Assembly: GCA_024235255.1 (NCBI GenBank) | Contig: JACKMT010000003.1 | Coordinates: 62,001-126,000 of the forward strand | DNA: 64,000 nt | From: Chromatiaceae bacterium | Lineage (GTDB): Bacteria; Pseudomonadota; Gammaproteobacteria; Chromatiales; Chromatiaceae | Direction: 5' to 3' | In this document: positions 26,747 through 33,927 of the stretch, piece after piece | Layout of the letters: each line of letters begins with the position of its first letter | Position numbering within the stretch: the stretch's first letter is position 1 | Translations under genes and position numbers: made by a program | The notes under the pieces: generated by a model | What the model was told of the DNA's origin: nothing | The model's input: the letters and a program-made list of their open reading frames with translations, nothing else | The model's database searches: none

Positions 26747-27814
26747 TCAGACCGGCGCTTCATCCTTCAACAAGGTGGTGTTAACGATCGCATCCCAAGT
26801 CGCCCCCCCCTCCACTTCAATATTCAGCGAGATTGCGGCACGCACCGCATCGAGAAACTCGGCCGTACCCGGCAGCCGCTGGCGCCGCTCCGCGCGCGTC
26901 TCGCGCAGCTTCTCCAGCCGTTGCGCGATTGCCAGTGCCAGCGTGCTGTGCTCATCGGTGAAAGGGCGCGCCGGCGGACGATTGAAATGCAGCCGCGCGA
27001 TGCGCACCAGACGCTCGGCGCCGGGATGTTCCAGTTTGTGCACGATACAGCGCCGCAGAAATGCCGGCGGCAGTTCGCGCTCCTCGTTGGTGGTGATCAC
27101 CACCAGCAGGCGGCTCATCTCCTGTCCCGCGATCCCTTTTTTCACCTCACCCTTGCGCTCAAGCGCGACCTGCACCGGCCGGTCGCGAATATCATTTACC
27201 GGAAAGGCCATGGAACCCAGCGGCACCAGCAGCGCATTGGGCATATCCGGATCAGCCTTGTCGAGCTCGTCAATCAGCACTACGGCGCAGTCGTCCAGCC
27301 GCGTTTCATTGATCACCCGGTTGGGCTCGGCCGCCTCCCGCGGCTGCGGCATCGCGCTCTGCGGCGTCCAGCCCCGCGCCTTGGCCGAACTCCGGTCGAA
27401 CACCCACCAGAGCACGCCGGGTTCGATATAGTCGTAATCGGAGAGCGGCCGTCTCTGCTCTCCCGGAGCCATCGACTGGGCATCGGCCAGGCGGTGGACC
27501 AGATCGTATCTCCACAACAGATCCTGCGCCGAACTCTGGCCGGTGATCACTGCCTCGTAGTAGCGGTAGTTGAGATTGCGCGCAATAAACGAAGCGACTG
27601 AGGATTTGCCGGAGCCCGGATCGCCCCGCAGCAGCAGCGGCCTGCCGGTAGCCAGTGCAATCTCGACCGCCAGTTGCAGCTTGGGATCGTAATCGTAGAT
27701 GCGTCCGTCGCGCCGGTCCGGGGTGTCCAGCTCTTCACTGGCCACTGCATCCAGCGATTCGCTGCGCAAAGGTTCGATCAATGATTTATATATCAGCGTT
27801 GATTCATTGGCCAT
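26747..27814 (-). CDS. MoxR-type AAA+ ATPase
   Basis: 355 residues from ATG 27814, with GGAG six bases upstream; a longer frame to 27889 has no such site. Walker A LLLRGDPGSGKSS, Walker B AVVLIDELDKADPDMPN, sensor 1 LLVVITTNEERELPPAFLRR with arginine fingers, and the motif AQDLLWRYDLVHRLADAQ typical of the MoxR ATPases found in vWA-linked conflict systems. Such ATPases remodel or license their vWA partner using ATP. The gene follows the TIR gene after 81 bases and precedes the vWA-like gene by 3. Confidence 0.85.
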   Translation of the reverse strand: MANESTLIYKSLIEPLRSESLDAVASEELDTPDRRDGRIYDYDPKLQLAVEIALATGRPLLLRGDPGSGKSSVASFIARNLNYRYYEAVITGQSSAQDLLWRYDLVHRLADAQSMAPGEQRRPLSDYDYIEPGVLWWVFDRSSAKARGWTPQSAMPQPREAAEPNRVINETRLDDCAVVLIDELDKADPDMPNALLVPLGSMAFPVNDIRDRPVQVALERKGEVKKGIAGQEMSRLLVVITTNEERELPPAFLRRCIVHKLEHPGAERLVRIARLHFNRPPARPFTDEHSTLALAIAQRLEKLRETRAERRQRLPGTAEFLDAVRAAISLNIEVEGGATWDAIVNTTLLKDEAPV

Positions 27815-27895
27815 GGAAAACTCCGGTACTTGGTGTGGACTCTCCTGCGAAAAAAAAGCCTGAGCTAAAGGATACCCGCATAGTGTCAACTACAC

Positions 27896-29233
27896 CTATG
27901 TTGTGGAGAGCTTTGCCAGCAGTATCTTGTTCGCTCTTGCCTGGGTGACCTGCTGGTCATTCAGCTGCGGCCGGATGCGGAACATAACGGAATCATCCTG
28001 CGGCAGCGCCCGCGCAAAATTGTCGCCCGCCAGCTGAATAAAGGTAACCGCGCGCAACAGATCATCTTGCGCCAGCGCGTGCAGGAGTTCGCGCAGTGCA
28101 GTCTGACTGGCCGCGAGATCATCGCCCAGCGCGACAAAGAAGGGATGCGCCTCGAGTACTATCCGGAGTACCTCTTTGTCTACCGGGTCCTGGCTCAGCG
28201 GATCCTGGTCAAACAACAGTGCCAGGCTCTCGCGCAGTGCCGCAACAGCCTCTTCCGCCTGGCCCTCGCCGATATGTTCGTTGAATTCGATAAAACGCGA
28301 GCCCCACCAGGCGGGAGAGCACCAGGCGCGCTGGGCGTAGTCGGCAGCCAGCGCACTGTTGTCGGTATTGATCGCGTAGGCCTGCCAGTGCTCCTTTTGC
28401 GGCGGCTCCGCGAGCGCTGCGGCTGCGCTCGGATCGACCCACAGCGGCATCAGCATATTGGCAAGGGAGACAAATGCCTCTCGCGAATGGGCAATTATTC
28501 CCCCTTTGATCGCTTCGAGCGCCTCGCGGTTCTGCCGCAGATCGGCCCGCAGCATGTAGTGCGCCACGGTCAGCGCGCGATCGGGATAGTGCGCCCAATC
28601 GTCCGCTGAGATATGCAGTGGTTTACAGGCCCGGCCCAGGATCTTTTCATCTTCGATCCCGCTCAGGATTGCCGCGACATGTTCCAGCCAGAGCTGCATA
28701 TCGTTCTGTTCGTTGGCTGCGGCGAGTTGGCTGAAACCCTTGGCGATCATCGCCGCCAACGCCAGCGCCTCCGCCCGCGTCATCTCGGTTTCACCCTCAA
28801 TCTTCGCCGCTTGGATCTCATTCACCTGCAGCGGACCGAAGCCCTCGGCTTCCAGCGCATCGAACTGCAACCCGCCGAGCAGCGCCGGAATCAGTTTGAA
28901 ATCCTCCCGCAGGCGGCGGCGCCAGGTCAGCACCGTGGCCTCCTGCAGCACCCATTTCGACTTGATCGCGTCCTCGCTCAGCAACAGCACCGCCCCGTCG
29001 CAATCCCCCAACCAGCGCAGTAGCTTGATCGGCCAGCTATCGCCCGGATCGAGCAGCGCCCGATCCAGCAGTACCTCATGCGTGTCACTCATCAGCCTCA
29101 CCAGCTCATCGCGCAGGATCCGGACATATTTCAACCGGCGCAGACGCGGATCCTGTTCGGCCTCGAATGGCACCCCATCGGCGATCTCGGCATCCTTGCA
29201 GCTGTGACTGATAAAAATACGGGTTTTGGACAT
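27896..29233 (-). CDS. TIR-domain protein, first gene of the conflict cassette
   Basis: 445 residues. N-terminal TIR domain (about 1-150): beta-A TRIFISHSCKD, a BB-loop-like LLDPGDSWPIKLLRWL, strand GAVLLLSEDAI and the catalytic segment SKWVLQEATVL, with Glu98 in the position used by NAD-hydrolysing TIRs and Trp94 before it. Residues about 175-445 are mostly helical and unrecognised (WLEHVAAILSG, ALTVAHYMLRADLRQN). Active TIR proteins commonly deplete NAD+ or make cyclic-ADP-ribose signals in antiphage defence. NADase activity here is inferred from Glu98 only. It is a candidate effector or alarm-signal producer for the cassette. Confidence 0.8.
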   Translation of the reverse strand: MSKTRIFISHSCKDAEIADGVPFEAEQDPRLRRLKYVRILRDELVRLMSDTHEVLLDRALLDPGDSWPIKLLRWLGDCDGAVLLLSEDAIKSKWVLQEATVLTWRRRLREDFKLIPALLGGLQFDALEAEGFGPLQVNEIQAAKIEGETEMTRAEALALAAMIAKGFSQLAAANEQNDMQLWLEHVAAILSGIEDEKILGRACKPLHISADDWAHYPDRALTVAHYMLRADLRQNREALEAIKGGIIAHSREAFVSLANMLMPLWVDPSAAAALAEPPQKEHWQAYAINTDNSALAADYAQRAWCSPAWWGSRFIEFNEHIGEGQAEEAVAALRESLALLFDQDPLSQDPVDKEVLRIVLEAHPFFVALGDDLAASQTALRELLHALAQDDLLRAVTFIQLAGDNFARALPQDDSVMFRIRPQLNDQQVTQARANKILLAKLSTT

Positions 29234-29266
29234 TGAAGAAGCTCTTTATGCAGGCGCTCTTCAGCC

Positions 29267-29304
29267 ATTATAGAGTATCCCGGCCACACCTCCGATGGTG
29301 TCAA
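29267..29304 (-). promoter_or_regulatory. Possible promoter of the TIR-MoxR-vWA-CHAT cassette
   Basis: Reading the minus strand, a perfect TATAAT lies at 29272-29267, 33 bases before the TIR ATG. A TTGACA lies at 29304-29299, but the spacing of 26 bases is too long for a standard sigma-70 pair. The -10 match alone is suggestive. There is only a weak ribosome binding site (AGAG) before the ATG. Confidence 0.3.
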
Positions 29305-29412
29305 GCGGGTATTGACCGCGCTGCGCGCGTGAACCCAAAAGCTCTCCCCTGTTCCTGGCTGCGCTTGTTAAAGGAGCGATGCCAAAAATTGATCACTCGC
29401 CTCAGGTAAAAA

Positions 29413-29448
29413 ATGGCAATTGCCATCCGGAAGTGACAATAACTGTCA
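29413..29448. promoter_or_regulatory. Two adjacent inverted repeats in the divergent spacer
   Basis: ATGGCAATTGCCAT (29413-29426) is a perfect 14-base palindrome. Seven bases later TGACA-ATAAC-TGTCA (29434-29448) is an inverted repeat with five-base arms. They lie between the TIR cassette and the universal stress gene, about 75-110 bases before the latter's ATG. They look like operator sites for a dimeric regulator; which gene they control is not clear. Confidence 0.45.
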
Positions 29449-29522
29449 TCAAAAGTAGCTAGGATAAAGACTTCAATCGTTGCAGCGAGCGGCAAATCCA
29501 AACAGATGCGGAGGCTAATTAT

Positions 29523-29963
29523 ATGAAAATCGATAAGATTCTCGTTCCGACCGACTTTTCAGAGGCTGCCGAAAAAGCTTTCGACTACGCACTATTTTTA
29601 GCAGAAACGCACACTGCGGAAGTGACGATACTGCATGTGGTGGATCAACTGCAGGGGATGGCGCAGTATGAGATTCTTGCACTCACACCCGCCGAAATTG
29701 CCGAGAGGCTGAAGAAAAGCGCGCAGCAGAGTCTGCAGGCAATGGTCGAGCGGGCCAAACAGAGGGTTAGCGCCACGCAGACCGTGCGCGAAGGCAAGAC
29801 CTGGGATGTCATCTGTCAAGCCGCGGCAGATGAGCATGCCGACATGATCGTCATGGCGAGCCAGGGCAGAACGGGACTCGCCCATGCGCTGATCGGCAGC
29901 GTTGCCGAGTCGGTGGTACGCCATGCGAACTGCCCGGTGCTGGTCGTAAGAGAGCAAAAATAG
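29523..29963 (+). CDS. Universal stress protein (UspA family)
   Basis: 146 residues, GGAGG eight to nine bases before the ATG. Single Usp domain starting KIDKILVPTDFSEAAEKAFDYAL. The C-terminal ATP-binding signature GRTGLAHALIGSVAESVVRHANCPVLVV (G-2x-G-9x-G-S/T-like) is present, so it is of the ATP-binding class. Cytoplasmic stress-response protein. It is divergent from the conflict cassette across a shared spacer with inverted repeats, and is not in an operon with glgC, which starts 166 bases later. Confidence 0.9.
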   Translation: MKIDKILVPTDFSEAAEKAFDYALFLAETHTAEVTILHVVDQLQGMAQYEILALTPAEIAERLKKSAQQSLQAMVERAKQRVSATQTVREGKTWDVICQAAADEHADMIVMASQGRTGLAHALIGSVAESVVRHANCPVLVVREQK

Positions 29964-30129
29964 CGTTCTGCACGGCAACGGCTCGGGATGGGTTTGCCCG
30001 GCACGGCCGCAATACCGGATTTGAACCGGTCGTCGCCAAAGCTGACGTGATAGCAGCCGATTCCGGTGATAACCGAATTTTAAGAAACTTCACACCACAC
30101 CTGACAAAAATCCACGCAAGGGAGGCGAT

Positions 30130-31383
30130 ATGCAGCTCAAAGTTCTAGCCTTTGTTCTCGCCGGGGGCGAAGGCTCGCGGCTTCACCCATTAACCCGTGA
30201 GCGGGCCAAGCCGGCGGTTCCGTTCGGCGGAAAGTACAGAATCGTCGATTTCGTACTCAGCAACCTGGTCAATTCCGGCATCTACTCCATCTATGTACTG
30301 ATCCAGTTTCGCAGCCAGTCCCTGTTGCAGCACCTCAGCGATGGCTGGCAGTTCGGGGGCATCCTGAAAAACGAGTTCCTGGTTCCGGTGCCGGCGCAGA
30401 TGCGCACCGAGGGCAAAGAGTGGTACCGGGGAACCGCCGATGCGATACATCAGAATCTCAACCTCATCGATCAATCCTCACCCGATGTCGTGGTGGTGTT
30501 CGGTGCGGACCATATCTACCGCATGAACATTCGCGAAATGATCGAATATCACGAGCAGAAACGCGCCCATGTCACGGTTGCCGCGTTACCGACCGAGAAA
30601 CGATTTGCCAAGGATTTCGGGGTGATTGAAACCACCAAAAGCGGGCGCATCATCGGTTTCCACGAAAAGAATCCCGACGCCCCCACCATGCCCGGCGATC
30701 CGGATCGCGTCTATGCCTCCATGGGCAACTACGTCTTCAGCACCGAAATGCTGCTGAAGATCATTGAGGAGGATCAGTGCGACCCAGACAGTTCGCACGA
30801 CTTCGGCAGGGATATTCTGCCGAAGGCCATCGGCCGGGCCGAAATGTTCGCTTACAACTTCAACAGCAATCAGATTCCCGGAGAGGAACCCGGCAAGGCG
30901 CCCTATTGGCGGGACGTCGGCACGCTCGACGCGTTCTACGATGCCAACATGGATCTGCGCGCCATATCCCCCGAGCTCAACCTGTTCAACCGGCAGTGGC
31001 CGCTGCGCACCGCCAGCTATCCCGATCCGCCGGCCAAATTCGCGTTTGACGAAGAGGATCGACGCGGAACCGCGATAGATTCGGTCATTTCCGGGGGCTG
31101 CATCATCTCCGGAAGCCAGGTGAGGGATTCGGTGCTGGGCCGGCACATCTACGTCCATGCCAGAGCGGAGGTCGACAAGTGCGTGATCTTCGACAACTGC
31201 GACATCGGCCGCAGCGCCAAGTTGCACCGCTGCATCGTGCAGAAGAATGTGCGCATTCCCGAAGGCTCGGTGATTGGTTACGATCCGGAGGAGGACAGGA
31301 AGCACTACTACGTGACCGAAAGCGGCATAGTCGTTATCGAGGGCAAGCGTACACCCATGCAGTTGTCGACAATCACGATCTAA
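30130..31383 (+). CDS. glgC: Glucose-1-phosphate adenylyltransferase
   Basis: 417 residues, the usual GlgC length, with GGGAGG before the ATG. Makes ADP-glucose from ATP and glucose-1-phosphate, the committed step of bacterial glycogen synthesis. The nucleotide-binding signature AGGEGSRLHPLTRERAKPAVPFGG-type N-terminus, the WYRGTADAIHQN and DHIYRMN catalytic blocks, and the left-handed beta-helix C-terminus (SVISGGCIISGSQVRDSVLG; IFDNCDIGRSAKLHRCIV) are all intact. No glgA/B/P neighbours are present. The malQ gene 25 kb away could share the pathway. Confidence 0.95.
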   Translation: MQLKVLAFVLAGGEGSRLHPLTRERAKPAVPFGGKYRIVDFVLSNLVNSGIYSIYVLIQFRSQSLLQHLSDGWQFGGILKNEFLVPVPAQMRTEGKEWYRGTADAIHQNLNLIDQSSPDVVVVFGADHIYRMNIREMIEYHEQKRAHVTVAALPTEKRFAKDFGVIETTKSGRIIGFHEKNPDAPTMPGDPDRVYASMGNYVFSTEMLLKIIEEDQCDPDSSHDFGRDILPKAIGRAEMFAYNFNSNQIPGEEPGKAPYWRDVGTLDAFYDANMDLRAISPELNLFNRQWPLRTASYPDPPAKFAFDEEDRRGTAIDSVISGGCIISGSQVRDSVLGRHIYVHARAEVDKCVIFDNCDIGRSAKLHRCIVQKNVRIPEGSVIGYDPEEDRKHYYVTESGIVVIEGKRTPMQLSTITI

Positions 31384-31533
31384 TTGCCCCACGGCAGGCG
31401 TGGCAGATCCTGCTGCTGCCTGAGGCTCGCAGGCCGAAACTGCGCTGACTATAATAGCGGCCCAACCGCTTTTCCCGCTGCCATACGGGACGAGTTCCCT
31501 TTTTTTTCGGTCCGACGTTAAAGAGGTATTACC

Positions 31534-32067
31534 ATGACCGGGCAATTACCCTCGTTCATTCGCCGCTTTGGGCTTGCCTTGAGCATTCTGTTCGATGCCA
31601 GGTTGGCAGGAGCGGTCCTGAAGCAGACCGAAGGTGGCGGCGCGGAGCCTGCGTCTCCCCAGCCTGAACCCCAGATTTTACTTGAAACCACACCCGACTC
31701 GGCATTGCAACTGCTCGGGCTGCTGCAGCTGGAGGGCAGACTGGTGGATTTCCTGGAGGAGGATGTGGCGCAGTATGCGGATGCTGAAATCGGCGCGGCG
31801 GTGCGCGTGGTCCATGAGGGCTGCCGCAAGGCGCTGCGCACCCATTTTACCCTTGCACCGATACGCCAGGAGGCGGAGGGCGCCCGCGTTACCCTGGAGC
31901 CCGGTTTCGATGCTTCCGCTATTCGGCCCACCGGCAATCTGGTGGGCCAGCCGCCGTTTAGCGGGACGCTCGCTCACCGCGGCTGGCGGGTTACCGAGGT
32001 GCGCCTGCCCAAGCTGGCCAGTGGTCACGATGTACAGGTGATCGCACCGGCAGAGGTGGAGTTATGA
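31534..32067 (+). CDS. DUF2760 protein, partner of the Hsp70-like pair
   Basis: 177 residues. N-terminal helix FIRRFGLALSILFDARLAGAVL, a variable Pro/Glu linker (GGGAEPASPQPEPQ), then the DUF2760 core (SALQLLGLLQLEGRLVDFLEEDVAQYADAEIGAAVRVVHEGCRKAL ... PRG-type end VRLPKL). Its stop overlaps the next ATG by 4 bases (ATGA), so it is translated with the Hsp70 homolog. The DUF2760-Hsp70-Hsp70 order recurs in proteobacteria. Function is unknown; a dedicated co-factor or client of the two chaperone-like proteins is inferred from the fixed linkage. Confidence 0.75.
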   Translation: MTGQLPSFIRRFGLALSILFDARLAGAVLKQTEGGGAEPASPQPEPQILLETTPDSALQLLGLLQLEGRLVDFLEEDVAQYADAEIGAAVRVVHEGCRKALRTHFTLAPIRQEAEGARVTLEPGFDASAIRPTGNLVGQPPFSGTLAHRGWRVTEVRLPKLASGHDVQVIAPAEVEL

Positions 32068-33899
32068 GCGAGGCGCGCTATGCTATCGGTGTCGACCTCG
32101 GCACCACCCACTGCGCCCTTGCCTATGTGGAGCTGACCGCCGGCGAGGGAGACGATGTCAGATCGGAGTTTTGCCCGATTGCACAGCTCACCGCACCCGG
32201 AAGCGTCGAGGAGCGACACCTGCTTCCATCCTTTCTTTACCTGCTCCATCCGGACGAGCTGGTGCCGGGAGATCTGCTGCTGCCATGGAACGCCGGACAG
32301 AACTGGGTTGTGGGAGAGCTGGCCCGCGACCGGGGGGCACAGACGCCTATCCGTCTGGTCTCCAGCGCCAAGAGCTGGCTCTGCCATGGCGGAATCGATC
32401 GCCGCGCCCCGATTCTGCCCAACGAGGAGACGGAGGGGGTTGAGCGGATCTCTCCGTTAACCGCCTCGATACGCTATCTGGAGCATCTGCGTCAGGCGTG
32501 GAATCAGGTCCATCCCGACGCGCCTTTGGAGCAGCAGGAGCTGACCATTACGATTCCCGCTTCGTTCGATCCCGCCGCCCGTGAGCTGACAGCCGAGGCG
32601 GCGGAGGCAGCCGGCTACCCTCATTTGACCCTGCTGGAGGAGCCGCAGTCCGCACTCTACAGCTGGATTCAGGCCAGCGGGAGCAAATGGCGCGAACAGG
32701 TCCGGGTGGGCGATGTGATCCTGGTGGTCGATGTCGGCGGCGGCACCACCGACCTCTCACTGATCGCAGTGGTTGAACGCGAGGGCGCCCTGGAGCTGCA
32801 TCGCGTGGCGGTGGGCGAGCATATTCTGTTAGGTGGCGACAATATGGACTTGGCGCTGGCGCACACGGTGGCGCAAAAGCTCGCCGCTCAGGGCAGCCGG
32901 CTCGATCCCTGGCAGGTGCGCGCACTGACACACGGCTGCCGCGCCGCCAAGGAGGCGCTGTTGAGCAAGGCGGAGCTCTCCAGTACGCCGGTGGTGGTGC
33001 CGGGTCGCGGCTCCAAGTTGATCGGCAGCACGCTGCGCAGCGAACTGACGCGCGACGAAGTGGCTACGATCGCGCTGGATGGCTTTTTCCCGCGGGTGGA
33101 GGTCTCCGCCCGGCCCAGCGTGCGTGCCCGTACGGGTCTAACCCAGCTTGGACTGCCCTATGCCCAGGATGCGGCGGTAACCCGCCATCTGGCGGCCTTT
33201 CTGAGCCGCCAGGCCGAGGCTACCAGTGATCTGGACGGGTTCGACCGCCAGCTGCCGGAGGGGGCCAGTTTCCTGCATCCCACAGCCATCCTGTTCAACG
33301 GGGGTGTGTTCAAGGCGCGGCAGCTGTCGGAGCGGGTAATGACGGTGCTCAATGCATGGCTCGCTGCCGAGCAGGCGCCGCCGGCACGGCTTCTGGAAGG
33401 CGCCGATCTCGACCTGGCGGTGGCCAGAGGGGCGGCCTACTACGGCTATGTGCGGGGTGGCCGGGGGGTGCGCATCCGCGGTGGCACCGCTCAATCGTAT
33501 TATGTCGGCGTGGAGTCGTCTATGCCCGCGGTTCCCGGCATGGAACCGCCGGTGCTCGCGCTCTGCATCGCCCCCTTCGGCATGGAAGAGGGCAGCGCAG
33601 GGGAGCTGCCGCCGCAGGAGTTCGGTCTGATCGTGGGTGAGCCGGTGCGCTTCCGGTTTTTCGGCTCCTCGGTGCGCCGCCATGACCAGGTCGGTACACT
33701 ATTGGACTACTGGGACGAAGATGAACTACAGGAGCTCGAGGGCATCGAAGCCACACTGCCGGCGGAGGGGCGCACACCGGGGGAGGTGGTGCCGGTAAGG
33801 CTCAGCGCTGCTGTGACCGAAACCGGCACATTGCGACTGGAAGCGGTTCCGCGCGGCGGTGCTGAGCGTTGGAAAGTCGAGTACGAAGTCCGCAGTTGA
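32064..33899 (+). CDS. Hsp70-family (DnaK-like) ATPase, short form
   Basis: 611 residues. Actin-like ATPase motifs: phosphate 1 IGVDLGTTHCALAYV, phosphate 2 VVDVGGGTTDLSLI, and the adenosine-binding region FNGGVFKARQLSERV. About residues 1-480 form the nucleotide-binding domain, with several insertions relative to DnaK. The remainder is a short beta-rich domain rather than a full DnaK substrate-binding domain with helical lid, and there is no EEVD-like tail. Middle gene of a three-gene operon, translationally coupled to DUF2760 upstream and 28 bases before a second Hsp70-like gene. Confidence 0.82.
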   Translation: MSEARYAIGVDLGTTHCALAYVELTAGEGDDVRSEFCPIAQLTAPGSVEERHLLPSFLYLLHPDELVPGDLLLPWNAGQNWVVGELARDRGAQTPIRLVSSAKSWLCHGGIDRRAPILPNEETEGVERISPLTASIRYLEHLRQAWNQVHPDAPLEQQELTITIPASFDPAARELTAEAAEAAGYPHLTLLEEPQSALYSWIQASGSKWREQVRVGDVILVVDVGGGTTDLSLIAVVEREGALELHRVAVGEHILLGGDNMDLALAHTVAQKLAAQGSRLDPWQVRALTHGCRAAKEALLSKAELSSTPVVVPGRGSKLIGSTLRSELTRDEVATIALDGFFPRVEVSARPSVRARTGLTQLGLPYAQDAAVTRHLAAFLSRQAEATSDLDGFDRQLPEGASFLHPTAILFNGGVFKARQLSERVMTVLNAWLAAEQAPPARLLEGADLDLAVARGAAYYGYVRGGRGVRIRGGTAQSYYVGVESSMPAVPGMEPPVLALCIAPFGMEEGSAGELPPQEFGLIVGEPVRFRFFGSSVRRHDQVGTLLDYWDEDELQELEGIEATLPAEGRTPGEVVPVRLSAAVTETGTLRLEAVPRGGAERWKVEYEVRS

Positions 33900-33927
33900 A
33901 CCTGCAGACCCGGCAGGCTGAGTTGTC

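Noticed and set aside
24932..27601. 889-codon plus-strand frame opposite the conflict cassette
   Set aside because: Ser/Arg/Gln-rich translation without motifs or binding site. It is the antisense shadow of GC-rich minus-strand genes with clear domains.
30000..30060. tRNA-like TTTGAACC segment
   Set aside because: No acceptor stem, anticodon arm or TTCGA loop in the right places. No tRNA genes were found in the window.
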